DNA from: Paenarthrobacter aurescens
Lineage (GTDB): Bacteria; Actinomycetota; Actinomycetes; Actinomycetales; Micrococcaceae
Reading direction: 5' to 3'
Assembly: GCF_025421775.1 (NCBI RefSeq)
Contig: NZ_JAOEFX010000003.1
Location: forward strand, 496,001-560,000
Length of the DNA: 64,000 bases
Below, in pieces: positions 37,614 to 46,334 of the stretch. The notes below the pieces were generated by a model. That model was not told where the DNA came from. It was given only the letters and a program-made list of their open reading frames with translations, and did no database searches. The position numbers were made by a program, and so were the translations under genes. Each line of letters begins with the position of its first letter. Positions within the stretch are counted from its first letter, which is position 1.

Positions 37614-38651
37614 ATGACTTATTCGGCTGCGGAAGACCGCTACGAAAACATGCCCTACCGCCGCGTCGGACGCAGCGGGCTCAAGCTCCCTGCCATCTCG
37701 CTGGGCCTCTGGCACAACTTCGGCGACGATAAGCGCTTCGACGAACAGCGGGCTATCCTCCGCCGTGCGTTCGACCTTGGCGTGACGCACTTCGACCTCG
37801 CCAACAACTACGGACCGCCGGACGGATCGGCCGAGACGAACTTCGGGCGACACCTGAAAGACGACTTCAAGCCCTACCGCGATGAACTCATCATCTCCAC
37901 CAAGGCCGGCTACTACATGTGGCCCGGCCCCTACGGCGAGTGGGGATCCCGCAAATACCTGATCTCCAGCCTGGACCAGTCCCTGGAACGTATGGGCCTG
38001 GACTATGTGGACATCTTCTACAGCCACCGTCCGGATCCGGAGACGCCGCTGGAAGAGACCATGGGCGCCCTGGACTATGCAGTGCGCTCGGGGAAGGCGC
38101 TCTACGCCGGCATCTCCTCCTACACTCCGGAGCAGACCCTGGAAGCCGCCCGGATCCTGAAGGAACTCGGAACCCCGCTGCTCATCCACCAGCCCAGCTA
38201 CTCCATGCTGAACCGGTGGACAGAGGACGGCTCGCCCAACCTTTATGAAGCACTGGACCAGGTGGGTGCGGGTTCCATCGCGTTCTCGCCGCTGGCCCAG
38301 GGGATGCTGACCAACCGCTACCTCAATGGTGTACCCGCGGATTCCCGTGCTGCCAAAGAGCGGTTCCTGTCTGAAGCGCAGCTGACCGAGGACAAGCTCG
38401 ACCGGGTACGCGGGCTGAACGCCATTGCCGAGGGCCGTGGGCAAACCCTGGCACAGATGGCGATTGCCTGGATTCTGCGCGACCAGCCGAAGGGCTCGCC
38501 CGTCACGTCCGCGCTGGTCGGAGCCTCGAGCGTGGCCCAGCTTGAAGACACTCTCAGCGCTATCAACAACCTGGACTTCAGCGCAGACGAGTTGACGGCC
38601 ATTGATGAGTTTGCCGTGGAATCGGACATCAACCGGTGGGCGCAAAAATAG
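37614..38651 (+). CDS. Aldo/keto reductase, YghZ-like
   Basis: NADPH-dependent aldo/keto reductase of the Kv-beta/YghZ (AKR14) group, 345 aa, (beta/alpha)8 barrel. Core motifs: GVTHFDLANNYGPPDGSAE (catalytic Asp and Tyr), IISTKAGYYMWPGPYGEWGS (Lys), and the cofactor region MAIAWILRDQ and SALVGASSVAQLEDTL. YghZ-type enzymes reduce L-glyceraldehyde-3-phosphate and methylglyoxal; the substrate here is unknown. The start at 37614 has CAGGAT ending 7 nt upstream, a weak leaderless -10. Confidence 0.9.
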   Translation: MTYSAAEDRYENMPYRRVGRSGLKLPAISLGLWHNFGDDKRFDEQRAILRRAFDLGVTHFDLANNYGPPDGSAETNFGRHLKDDFKPYRDELIISTKAGYYMWPGPYGEWGSRKYLISSLDQSLERMGLDYVDIFYSHRPDPETPLEETMGALDYAVRSGKALYAGISSYTPEQTLEAARILKELGTPLLIHQPSYSMLNRWTEDGSPNLYEALDQVGAGSIAFSPLAQGMLTNRYLNGVPADSRAAKERFLSEAQLTEDKLDRVRGLNAIAEGRGQTLAQMAIAWILRDQPKGSPVTSALVGASSVAQLEDTLSAINNLDFSADELTAIDEFAVESDINRWAQK

Positions 38652-38672
38652 CCGTCGGAGTTGCGTCGTAAA

Positions 38673-38717
38673 ACAGCGGGGGCCGGTCGGGAACAAAAAA
38701 GGCCCCCGCTGTGTTGG
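38673..38717 (+). terminator. Hairpin terminator after the aldo/keto reductase gene
   Basis: A perfect 12-bp stem (38673-38684 with 38701-38712) has an A-rich 16-nt loop and is followed by GTTGGTT. TACAAT at 38719-38724 just after it may be the -10 box of ino1. Confidence 0.55.
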
Positions 38718-38821
38718 TTACAATGCAAGAGTGCGCCGAATGGCGCCGTGCCAATCAGTCGTGCCCTGGACTCAGTCAGGGCTGCGCTTGGCACATGAGG
38801 TTATTTCTCAAAAGGAGTTCC

Positions 38822-39907
38822 GTGTCTTCACATCCGATTCGTGTCGCCATTGTCGGTGTAGGTAACTGCGCCGCATCGCTGGTCCAAGGTGTTCAGTACT
38901 ATCGCGACGCTGACCCCAAGGCCACGATCCCGGGTCTGATGCACGTGGAGTTCGGCCAGTACCACGTCAACGACGTCCAGTTCGTTGCTGCTTTCGACGT
39001 TGACAGCAAGAAGGTTGGACTGGATCTGGCAGACGCCATCGGCGCCAGCGAGAACAACACCATCAAGATCGCCGACGTCCCGGCTACAGGAGTGACTGTC
39101 CAGCGCGGCCACACCCTCGACGGCTTGGGCAAGTACTACCGCGAGACCATTGTTGAGGCGCCCGAGGAAGCCGTGGACATTGTCGCCGCGCTCCGCGAGA
39201 CCAAGGCCGACGTCATGGTCTGCTACCTGCCGGTTGGTTCCGAGCAAGCTGCCAAGTTCTATGCACAGTGCGCCATCGATGCCGGTGTGGCGTTCGTCAA
39301 CGCCCTGCCCGTCTTCATCGCCGGTACCAAGGAGTGGGCTGACAAGTTCACCGAAGCCGGTGTCCCGATCGTGGGTGACGACATCAAGAGCCAGATCGGC
39401 GCCACCATCACGCACCGCGTCATGGCCAAGCTGTTCGAAGACCGTGGCGTCACCTTGGACCGCACGTACCAGCTGAACGTCGGCGGCAACATGGACTTCA
39501 AGAACATGCTCGAGCGTGACCGCCTTGAGTCCAAGAAGATCTCCAAGACCCAGGCCGTGACCTCCAACGTCGAGGCCGAGCTTCACGCCGACGACGTCCA
39601 CATCGGACCGTCCGACTACGTTGCCTGGCTCGATGACCGCAAGTGGGCCTTCGTTCGCCTCGAGGGCCGCAACTTCGGCGACGCGCCAGTGTCCCTCGAG
39701 TACAAGCTCGAGGTTTGGGACTCCCCGAACTCCGCAGGTGTGATCATCGACGCCATCCGCGCCGCCAAGATCGGCCTGGACCGTGGTGTCGGCGGTCCGC
39801 TGCTCTCCGCTTCCAGCTACTTCATGAAGTCCCCGCCGGAGCAGTTCAACGACGACCTCGCACGCGAGAAGGTCGAGGCCTTCATCCGCGGCGACATCGA
39901 GCGCTAA
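38822..39907 (+). CDS. ino1: Inositol-3-phosphate synthase
   Basis: Converts glucose-6-phosphate to 1L-myo-inositol-1(3)-phosphate with NAD+, supplying inositol for phosphatidylinositol lipids and mycothiol; 361 aa, the short actinobacterial form. The NAD motif is [32 protein letters not shown] and [20 protein letters not shown] are family signatures. The GTG start at 38822 follows AAAAGGAGTTCC; the open frame further upstream is not conserved-looking. mshA, which uses the product, lies 2 kb downstream on the other strand. Confidence 0.95.
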   Translation: MSSHPIRVAIVGVGNCAASLVQGVQYYRDADPKATIPGLMHVEFGQYHVNDVQFVAAFDVDSKKVGLDLADAIGASENNTIKIADVPATGVTVQRGHTLDGLGKYYRETIVEAPEEAVDIVAALRETKADVMVCYLPVGSEQAAKFYAQCAIDAGVAFVNALPVFIAGTKEWADKFTEAGVPIVGDDIKSQIGATITHRVMAKLFEDRGVTLDRTYQLNVGGNMDFKNMLERDRLESKKISKTQAVTSNVEAELHADDVHIGPSDYVAWLDDRKWAFVRLEGRNFGDAPVSLEYKLEVWDSPNSAGVIIDAIRAAKIGLDRGVGGPLLSASSYFMKSPPEQFNDDLAREKVEAFIRGDIER

Positions 39908-39919
39908 ACACGATTCGCA

Positions 39920-39951
39920 AAACGCCCCCGTATTTCGATACGGGGGCGTTT
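39920..39951 (+). terminator. Rho-independent terminator after ino1
   Basis: A perfect 14-bp stem (39920-39933 with 39938-39951) closed by a TTCG tetraloop ends in TTT then GTCGTTT. Confidence 0.88.
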
Positions 39952-40020
39952 GTCGTTTCCCGAACCTTCTCTCACGTCCCACGGGTTTGGTGCGGACGCT
40001 CGCTCGCTTTTCTCAAGAGA

Positions 40021-40096
40021 GTGAGAGAGCGTGGGCCTGGAGGGCGCGGGATGTGAGAGAGCGTCGGTTGGGAGGGCACGGGATGTGAGAGAGGGC
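40021..40096. repeat. 32-bp tandem repeat between ino1 and fhs
   Basis: Two 32-bp units (40021-40052 and 40053-40084), each beginning GTGAGAGAGCGT and ending GCGGGAT or ACGGGAT, are followed by a 12-bp partial third copy that touches the fhs stop codon. They differ at about five positions. An inverted related stretch (CTCTCACGTCCCACG) lies at 39969-39983. Confidence 0.85.
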
Positions 40097-41784
40097 TAGA
40101 AGAGGCCTGTGGGTTGTCCTTCAGCGTCCACGTCCATGCGCATCGCGGCCGGTTCCTTGGGCAGGCCGGGCATGGTCATCACGGCCCCGGTCAACGCCAC
40201 GATGAACCCTGCCCCGGTCTTGGGAATCAGCTCGCGGACGTGCACCGTGAATCCCTTGGGTGCTCCCAGCCGGGAGGCGTCGTCCGTGAAGGAATACTGT
40301 GTTTTGGCCATGCAGACGGGGAAGTCGGACCAGCCGTTCTTTTCGATCTCCACCAGACGCTTCAGGGCAGGAACCGAGAATTCGACGCCGTCGGCCCCGT
40401 AGATCTCCTGCACGATGGTCCGGATCTTGTCCTCCACCGGAATTTCCAGCGGGTAGAGGTGGTGGAATTCGGAGGGTGCGTCCAGCGCAGCTGCGACCTT
40501 GGCGGCGAGCTCGTCACCGCCGTCGCCTCCGCCGCCCCGGCCCCAGACATCGGCGACGGCGGCTTCCACGCCTTCCGCGGCGCACCAGGCGAGCAGCCAC
40601 TCCAGTTCCTCGGAGGTGTCCGTGGCGAACTTGTTGATGGACACGATGGGGGAGATGCCGAACTTGGCGACGTTGCGGACGTGCCTCCGGAGGTTCTCCA
40701 CCCCGGCGGCCACGGCCTCGACGTTTGGTTGGCTGAGTTGGTCCTTGGGAACGCCGCCCTGCATCTTGAGCGCGCGGATTGTCGCGACTACCACGACGGC
40801 GGATGGCGCCACCTCTGCGATGCGCGCCTTGATGTCCATGTACTTTTCGGCGCCAAGGTCTGCGCCGAATCCTGCCTCAGTGACCACGATATCGGCAAGC
40901 TGCATGGCTGTACTGGTGGCGATCAGGGAATTGCAGCCGTGGGCAATATTGGCGAACGGCCCGCCATGGACCAAGGCCGGGGTCCCTGCGATGGTCTGGA
41001 CGAGGTTCGGCTTGATGGCGTCCTTCAACAGCATGGTCAGTGCACCCTCAACACCGAGATCCGCGACCGTGACCGGGGCACGATCGTAGGTGTACCCGAA
41101 GGTGATGCGTCCCAGCCGTGCCCGAAGATCGTCGAGGTCTGTTGCGAGGCAGAAGACCGCCATGATTTCCGAGGCGACCGTGATATCGAAGCCGTCCTGC
41201 CGGGGCACGCCCTGTACGGGGCCGCCGAGGCCGATGACCACTTCCCTCAGGGAACGGTCGTTCATGTCCAGCACGCGTTTGAAGGTCATGCGGCGCGGGT
41301 CGATTCCGAGTTCGTTGCCCTGAAAAATGTGGTTGTCCACGAGCGCCATCAGGGCGTTGTTGGCTGACGTGATGGCGTGGAAGTCGCCGGTGAAGTGCAG
41401 GTTGATGTCGTCCATGGGCAACACCTGCGAGTAACCACCGCCGGTGGCTCCGCCCTTCATGCCCAGGATGGGACCCAAAGAGGGCTCGCGCAGGGCGATC
41501 ATCACTTTATGCCCGGCACGGGCAAGGGAGTCTGCGAGCCCCACGGTGGTGGTGGATTTCCCTTCCCCCGCAGGGGTGGGCGACATGGCGGACACGAGTA
41601 CTACCTTGCCATTCGGCTTCGCGGTGGGGAGCACCAGCTTGGCCGGATTGATCTTGGCCTTGTACGGCCCGTACAGCTCCAGGGCGTCCACATTGATGCC
41701 CGCGTGTTCGGCGATGGCCTCAATGGGCAGGATGGTGGCGTTGCGGGCAATTTCAAGATCAGTCGTGACCTTGTTTTCAGACAT
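40096..41784 (-). CDS. fhs: Formate-tetrahydrofolate ligase
   Basis: ATP-dependent formation of 10-formyl-tetrahydrofolate from formate, part of one-carbon metabolism; 562 aa. The nucleotide-binding loop is [40 protein letters not shown] and [15 protein letters not shown] [18 protein letters not shown] are family marks. AAAGGACAACG precedes the ATG at 41784. The stop codon abuts the third copy of the 32-bp repeat. Confidence 0.95.
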   Translation of the reverse strand: MSENKVTTDLEIARNATILPIEAIAEHAGINVDALELYGPYKAKINPAKLVLPTAKPNGKVVLVSAMSPTPAGEGKSTTTVGLADSLARAGHKVMIALREPSLGPILGMKGGATGGGYSQVLPMDDINLHFTGDFHAITSANNALMALVDNHIFQGNELGIDPRRMTFKRVLDMNDRSLREVVIGLGGPVQGVPRQDGFDITVASEIMAVFCLATDLDDLRARLGRITFGYTYDRAPVTVADLGVEGALTMLLKDAIKPNLVQTIAGTPALVHGGPFANIAHGCNSLIATSTAMQLADIVVTEAGFGADLGAEKYMDIKARIAEVAPSAVVVVATIRALKMQGGVPKDQLSQPNVEAVAAGVENLRRHVRNVAKFGISPIVSINKFATDTSEELEWLLAWCAAEGVEAAVADVWGRGGGGDGGDELAAKVAAALDAPSEFHHLYPLEIPVEDKIRTIVQEIYGADGVEFSVPALKRLVEIEKNGWSDFPVCMAKTQYSFTDDASRLGAPKGFTVHVRELIPKTGAGFIVALTGAVMTMPGLPKEPAAMRMDVDAEGQPTGLF

Positions 41785-41887
41785 CGTTGTCCTTTGGCTT
41801 TGTGTCCCGGCAGCGTGGGTGCTGCTGCAGGCGTTCTTAGGCTGTGCGCGTCAATCTACCAGCCGCAAGGTGGAAACTGAGGAAGGA

Positions 41888-43132
41888 TCAGCGCCGGGGG
41901 ACCAGCAGTCCACCGACGGCTTCACGGTAGCTTTCCAAGGTGATGGCCGCCGTCCGTTGCCAGCCGAAGGACTCGGCATGGGTTGCTGCCAGCCGACCCA
42001 TGTCCTCACGGGTCTGGACATCGTCGTAAAGGTCCTCGAGGGCGTCTGCCCAGTCGGAGGGGTCGTGTCCGTCCACCAAAATCCCGGTGCGCCCCTCGGA
42101 AATGGCGCGGGAAAGGCCGCCCACGTTGGTAGCTACGACGGGCGTACCGCACGCCTGTGCTTCCAAGGCGACCAAACCGAAAGACTCGCTGAAGGACGGC
42201 ATCACCACGACGTCTGCTGCACGGAACCAACTGGCCAGCTCAGGCGCCACGACCGGCGGGCGGTGCGTGACGACATCGGCAAGTCCTGCGTCTTCGATGA
42301 TGTGCTGGAGGTTGAAGTCCTTGGCTCCGCTCAAGGCTCCCAAAATGGTCATTTCCAGATCGATGTCCGGCCGGCGCTTCCTGAGGATCCCTGCGGCTTT
42401 GACGAATACCTGGGGGCCCTTGAGCCGCTGGATCCTTCCTGCGAAGAGGATGTGGAAACTGTCGGGGCGAACGCCCCGCTCCCTGCGCGACTTTCGCCGG
42501 AACGCGGGGGTGAAAACCTTGAGGTCCACTCCGGGCGGTGCGACGTCGATCCGGTCAAGATCGGCTCCGTAGTGGGAGACGAGTTCTTCGGCCTCCGCCG
42601 GAGTGTTGGCCACCAGTCGGGCAGCGCCGTCTACGATTCGTTGCTCGCCTTCTTCACGGCGCCGTGGCTCAGGCCGTTCACCGGACTCCAGGACGAGGTT
42701 CTTTACCTTGGCCATGGTGTGCATGGTGTGGACCAGCGGAACGCCCCAGAGCCCGGCTAACTCGAGCCCCGCCACGCCGGAAACCCAATAGTGCGAATGG
42801 ATGGCGTCGTAACGGCCGTGGAGCTGCTGGTGGCGGATCTTGTCGATTTCCTCCACCATGTGATGCAGGAGCGCCGGCAGTTCTTCCTTGGGCAGCTTCC
42901 GGCGGGGACCGGCCAGCACATTATGAACGCAAACACCCGGTCCGGGATGTTCGACGGCCGGCTGGCCGGCTTTGGTGGAACGGGTGAAGATCTCCACCTC
43001 GACACCGGCTTCCGCCAGTGCCATGGCCAGGGCGCGGACGTACACGTTCATTCCGCCGGCATCGCCGGCGCCGGGCTGCTCCATGGGGGAGGTGTGCAAC
43101 GACAGGAACGCCACACGACGGATCAACGGCAC
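41888..43132 (-). CDS. mshA: D-inositol-3-phosphate glycosyltransferase MshA
   Basis: First committed enzyme of mycothiol synthesis: joins N-acetylglucosamine from UDP-GlcNAc to inositol-3-phosphate. 414 aa, GT4 fold. The start is the GTG at 43132 after GAGGAGG, reading RRVAFLSLHTSPMEQPG, then GDAGGMNVYVRALAMALAE. The C-terminal donor domain has LFAGRIQRLKGPQVFV and SFSESFGLVALEAQACGTPV with the EX7E pair. An earlier in-frame start at 43183 has no such ribosome binding site. A small hairpin (43153-43170) lies in its 5' leader. Confidence 0.92.
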   Translation of the reverse strand: MPLIRRVAFLSLHTSPMEQPGAGDAGGMNVYVRALAMALAEAGVEVEIFTRSTKAGQPAVEHPGPGVCVHNVLAGPRRKLPKEELPALLHHMVEEIDKIRHQQLHGRYDAIHSHYWVSGVAGLELAGLWGVPLVHTMHTMAKVKNLVLESGERPEPRRREEGEQRIVDGAARLVANTPAEAEELVSHYGADLDRIDVAPPGVDLKVFTPAFRRKSRRERGVRPDSFHILFAGRIQRLKGPQVFVKAAGILRKRRPDIDLEMTILGALSGAKDFNLQHIIEDAGLADVVTHRPPVVAPELASWFRAADVVVMPSFSESFGLVALEAQACGTPVVATNVGGLSRAISEGRTGILVDGHDPSDWADALEDLYDDVQTREDMGRLAATHAESFGWQRTAAITLESYREAVGGLLVPRR

Positions 43133-43238
43133 CCAGTCCTCCTCACGATGACGGCAAAAGTCACTTTGCCCTGCAGAAAACACTACTCCTGACCTCCGGG
43201 CCCCGGCCGAACGAACCCGGCTATGTGGACAAGGCTGC

Positions 43239-43244
43239 TAGCGT
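43239..43244 (+). promoter_or_regulatory. -10 box for the leaderless GNAT gene
   Basis: TAGCGT ends 7 nt before the GTG at 43252; no Shine-Dalgarno is present. Confidence 0.5.
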
Positions 43245-43251
43245 GGCCGCT

Positions 43252-43761
43252 GTGACCCAAGAACAGACTTTCGACATCCGCAAAGCAACCCCCGAAGATT
43301 GGCCGGGTATCTGGTCCATCCTGGAACCCGTGATCCGCGAAGCCGAGACCTTCACGTGGGACCGTGACACCACCGAGGAAACAGCCTGGACCAAGTGGAC
43401 AAAGGAAGCTCCTGGTCAGACCTTCGTTGCCGTCAGCAAGGACACGGGCGAAATTCTGGGCACGGGTGAGTTCCATGCCAACCAGGCAGGCGGTGGAAGC
43501 CACGTGGCCAACGCCGGGTACATGGTGGGAGCCAATAACTCCGGGCAGGGCATCGCGCGGGCACTCTGCGCGTATTCGCTGAGCGAAGCCAAGGCAGCAG
43601 GTTTCTACTCCATGCAGTACAACGCCGTAGTGGAAAGCAACGTCCGCGCCGTGTGGTTGTGGCAGTCCATGGGCTTCAAGATCCTTGCAACAGTTCCCGA
43701 GGCGTTCAACCACCCTGAAATTGGCTACGTGGGCCTTCACGTCATGTATAGAAAGCTCTAG
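43252..43761 (+). CDS. GNAT family N-acetyltransferase
   Basis: 169 aa acetyl-CoA-dependent acetyltransferase. Typical elements: FDIRKATPEDWPGIWSILEP at the start, the acetyl-CoA loop region MVGANNSGQGIARALCAYSL, and SNVRAVWLWQSMGFKILATV. The substrate is unknown; the arrangement resembles phosphinothricin- and amino-acid-type acetyltransferases. The start is the GTG at 43252, chosen from the -10 box seven bases upstream. Its stop TAG shares three bases with the stop of the convergent GH4 gene (CTAG). Confidence 0.85.
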   Translation: MTQEQTFDIRKATPEDWPGIWSILEPVIREAETFTWDRDTTEETAWTKWTKEAPGQTFVAVSKDTGEILGTGEFHANQAGGGSHVANAGYMVGANNSGQGIARALCAYSLSEAKAAGFYSMQYNAVVESNVRAVWLWQSMGFKILATVPEAFNHPEIGYVGLHVMYRKL

Positions 43762-45137
43762 GCCCAAAGCCTCCCCAGTTCAGGAAAAGCGGCTTCGTAC
43801 CCTTCCAGCAGTTGCCGGCCCAACGGGACGGAACCAACCAACGGGTGCGCGGCAAATGCTCGAACGGCCGTCTCGCGCTCGCCGTCAAGGACGGCGCGGA
43901 TCGTCAATCGCTCCACCTCCTTGACGTGCTGCATCAAGGTGAGGAACGGCCCGGCCGGCCGGTCCTGCGCAAGCGGCAGCGCGCCGTCGGGAGTCACTTC
44001 GCACGGAACCTCGACGACGGCGTCCGCCGGCAGACCGGGCACGGCCACTTCCGCTGTGGCCGGCCCGCCTGCAGAGAACACCGGCCCATTGGGCACATTC
44101 AGGATCAGCTGGGAGTTTCCACCGCCGGACAGCGCGCGCATGACAGACAGCGCCACGCGCTCATAGCCGCCACCAGCCAAGTCTTCCTCGTCCCGCTGCT
44201 CTCCGTGCGTGCGTGCCTCGGCCAGGTAACCTTCCTCGCGGGACCGCCGGGCGGCGTCCCACAGTGCAAAGGCGTGTGGGGCCTGGATCAGAGCCGGGTA
44301 GAGGGAACTCTGCTGTTGGTGGATGGAGGTACCACGGGTTTCGCGTTGCCGACGGATGGCGTCTGTGGCCTGCGCTGTTTGATAGTAGTAGTAAAGGTAT
44401 TCGTTGGGCAGGCAGCCAAGGTGCATCAGGGTGTGCTGCCCAAACAACCGACCCTCTTCCATCGACTCAAGCGCGCTGTGATCGGACAGCAGTCCCGGCA
44501 AGAGGTCCGGCCCATCAGGTGCCAAGCGGTATAGCCATCCGAGGTGGTTCAGCCCGAAGTAGCCCACGCCGTCGAGCAGTCCTTCCCGCAGGGGTGCGCC
44601 GGCAGCCCGGGCCGCCCGCTGGACCAGGCCACCGGCGGAATCGCAGATCCCGATGACCCGGCGCCCCAACACCGGTACCAGTGCCTCGGTAACCATGCCG
44701 GCGGGGTTGGTGAAATTGATGAGCCAGGCATCAGGGCAATGCAGACGCATCGCCTCAGCAAGTTCCACCATGCGGGGGATGGTGCGGAGCGCGTAGGAGA
44801 TACCGCCGGCGCCCGTAGTCTCCTGGCCCAGGAGGCCGAGGTCCAGTGCCACCCGTTCGTCGGCGATCCGTCCGGCTGTTCCACCGGGACGGATGGCAGC
44901 AAACACCATGTCAGTCCCGTTCAGGGCCTGCCCGAGGTCTGTGGAGACCACGACGGCGGGTACGGAACCACCCGTCGTGGGCATGTCGCGCAGGACCGCT
45001 TCAATGGCAGTGAGCCGTGCCGCGTCGACGTCGTAGAGGACGAGTTCGTCCACCAGCCCGGCGAAGGGACCCGCGCACAAGGCCCGGTACACAAGGGGAA
45101 CTCGGAATCCGCCGCCACCGGCGATCATGAGCCGCAT
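43758..45137 (-). CDS. Glycoside hydrolase family 4, 6-phospho-beta-glucosidase-like
   Basis: NAD+- and Mn2+-dependent glycosidase that cleaves (phospho)glycosides by transient oxidation at C3; 459 aa. The Rossmann start MRLMIAGGGGFRVPLV, IRPGGTAGRIADE, NFTNPAGMVTEALV, the Cys of VIGICDSAGG and the His of YFGLNHLGWLYR (metal ligands) are visible. The Cys motif usually reads CN rather than CD in phospho-beta-glucosidases, so the substrate is open. No PTS gene is near. It diverges from a PfkB kinase after 46 bp. Confidence 0.88.
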   Translation of the reverse strand: MRLMIAGGGGFRVPLVYRALCAGPFAGLVDELVLYDVDAARLTAIEAVLRDMPTTGGSVPAVVVSTDLGQALNGTDMVFAAIRPGGTAGRIADERVALDLGLLGQETTGAGGISYALRTIPRMVELAEAMRLHCPDAWLINFTNPAGMVTEALVPVLGRRVIGICDSAGGLVQRAARAAGAPLREGLLDGVGYFGLNHLGWLYRLAPDGPDLLPGLLSDHSALESMEEGRLFGQHTLMHLGCLPNEYLYYYYQTAQATDAIRRQRETRGTSIHQQQSSLYPALIQAPHAFALWDAARRSREEGYLAEARTHGEQRDEEDLAGGGYERVALSVMRALSGGGNSQLILNVPNGPVFSAGGPATAEVAVPGLPADAVVEVPCEVTPDGALPLAQDRPAGPFLTLMQHVKEVERLTIRAVLDGERETAVRAFAAHPLVGSVPLGRQLLEGYEAAFPELGRLWA

Positions 45138-45143
45138 GGTCCG

Positions 45144-45176
45144 AGTCTATGCAGCCCCAAGGGCGCAGCGTAGTCT
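45144..45176. promoter_or_regulatory. Back-to-back leaderless promoters of the GH4 and PfkB genes
   Basis: In the 46-bp divergent spacer, TAGACT (45144-45149, minus) ends 6 nt before the GH4 ATG and TAGTCT (45171-45176, plus) ends 7 nt before the PfkB ATG. The -35 regions must overlap, so the two genes probably compete or respond together. Confidence 0.5.
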
Positions 45177-45183
45177 GCCGTGC

Positions 45184-46278
45184 ATGGACGCTATGCCCCA
45201 GCGACGATTCGACCCCCTGGCTGCCGTGCGGTCGGACGGGGACCACCAGTGCGACCTTCTCCTGACAGGAACGGTTTTCCAGGACATCATCTTTACCGGC
45301 CTCCCGCACGCGCCCGAGCCTGGCACGGAGGTTTGGAGTGAGGGGATGGGCAGTTGCCCTGGGGGCGTCGCCAACCAGGCCATCGCTGCCGCACGGCTCG
45401 GCTTGCGAACCAACCTCGCGGCAACCTTCGGGGACGACGGCTACGGCGACTACAACTGGCAGATCCTGGAGACCCAGGAACACGTGGATCTTTCACTGTC
45501 GCAAAAGGTTCCGGGCTGGCACTCACCCGTCACCGTCTCCATGTGCGTGAACCAGGACAGGTCCATGGTCACCCACGGGCATCCTGCTCCGATCAGTTCC
45601 TCCGAACTGATTGGGCGGCCTCCCAAGGCGCTCGCCGCCGTCGCTGACTTGGGTGAGGAGTTGGAACCGTGGATGCTCGCAGCCAGGGAGGCAGGCACCA
45701 AGCTCTTTGGCGTGGTGGGCTGGGATCCAACGGGGGAGTGGTCCGAGCGTCGCCTGGACCTGTTGGAGAATTTCCACGCCTTCATGCCCAATGCACCTGA
45801 AGCAATGGCTTTCACCGGTAAAGCCGACCCGTGGGCGGCGCTGTATTCTTTGGCGGACCGGGTTCCCGTTGCAGTGGTGACTCTCGGCCCCCAAGGTGCT
45901 GTGGCGGTGGACTCCGAGACCGGAGAAGAAGAATGGGTGCCCTCTTTGCCGGTGTCCGCCTACGATCCCACCGGCGCGGGTGACTGCTTTGGCGCGGCAT
46001 TCATTGTGGGAAGCCTGGCCGGTTGGAGGCTGGGTGACAGGCTGCGGTTCGCCAACCTCTGTGCGTCGCTGGCCGTCCAGGAAGTGGGTGGCTCACTGGC
46101 TGCTCCCGGCTGGGGGGACATCGCCGACTGGTGGCAGCGGGCGAACGCACGCAAGGAGCGCCAGTCGAGCCAGTGGGTGCGTCGCTTCGCCTTCCTTGAA
46201 CCGATAGTGAAGGACATTCCTGCAGAAGCCCAACGACGCGCCCGGGCGACCATAGCGCATCTATCGGATGCCCAGTAG
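45184..46278 (+). CDS. PfkB-family carbohydrate kinase
   Basis: Ribokinase-type sugar kinase, 364 aa. The N-terminal signature GSCPGGVANQAIAAARLGL and the C-terminal active-site motif YDPTGAGDCFGAAFIVGSL (catalytic Asp) are complete. The start at 45184 is fixed by a -10 box seven bases upstream. About 50 extra residues follow the kinase domain. Its divergent partner is a GH4 glycosidase, so the two may handle a sugar and its phosphate, but the substrate is unknown. Confidence 0.9.
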   Translation: MDAMPQRRFDPLAAVRSDGDHQCDLLLTGTVFQDIIFTGLPHAPEPGTEVWSEGMGSCPGGVANQAIAAARLGLRTNLAATFGDDGYGDYNWQILETQEHVDLSLSQKVPGWHSPVTVSMCVNQDRSMVTHGHPAPISSSELIGRPPKALAAVADLGEELEPWMLAAREAGTKLFGVVGWDPTGEWSERRLDLLENFHAFMPNAPEAMAFTGKADPWAALYSLADRVPVAVVTLGPQGAVAVDSETGEEEWVPSLPVSAYDPTGAGDCFGAAFIVGSLAGWRLGDRLRFANLCASLAVQEVGGSLAAPGWGDIADWWQRANARKERQSSQWVRRFAFLEPIVKDIPAEAQRRARATIAHLSDAQ

Positions 46279-46297
46279 GACGCCCAGAGCGGCGCAG

Positions 46298-46327
46298 TTA
46301 ACCCGACTTCACTGACAGCACTAGAAT
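46298..46327 (+). promoter_or_regulatory. Promoter of leaderless alr
   Basis: TTAACC (46298-46303) and TAGAAT (46322-46327) are 18 nt apart, and the -10 box ends 7 nt before the GTG at 46335. It is the most complete promoter of the leaderless set in this window. Confidence 0.65.
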
Positions 46328-46334
46328 CTCTAGG

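Noticed and set aside
40021..40096. Possible CRISPR array or transposon end
   Set aside because: The units are contiguous without spacers, and there is no transposase or target-site duplication.
40114..41367. Plus-strand frame of 417 codons opposite fhs
   Set aside because: fhs is complete with its nucleotide loop on the minus strand; the opposite frame has no domain.
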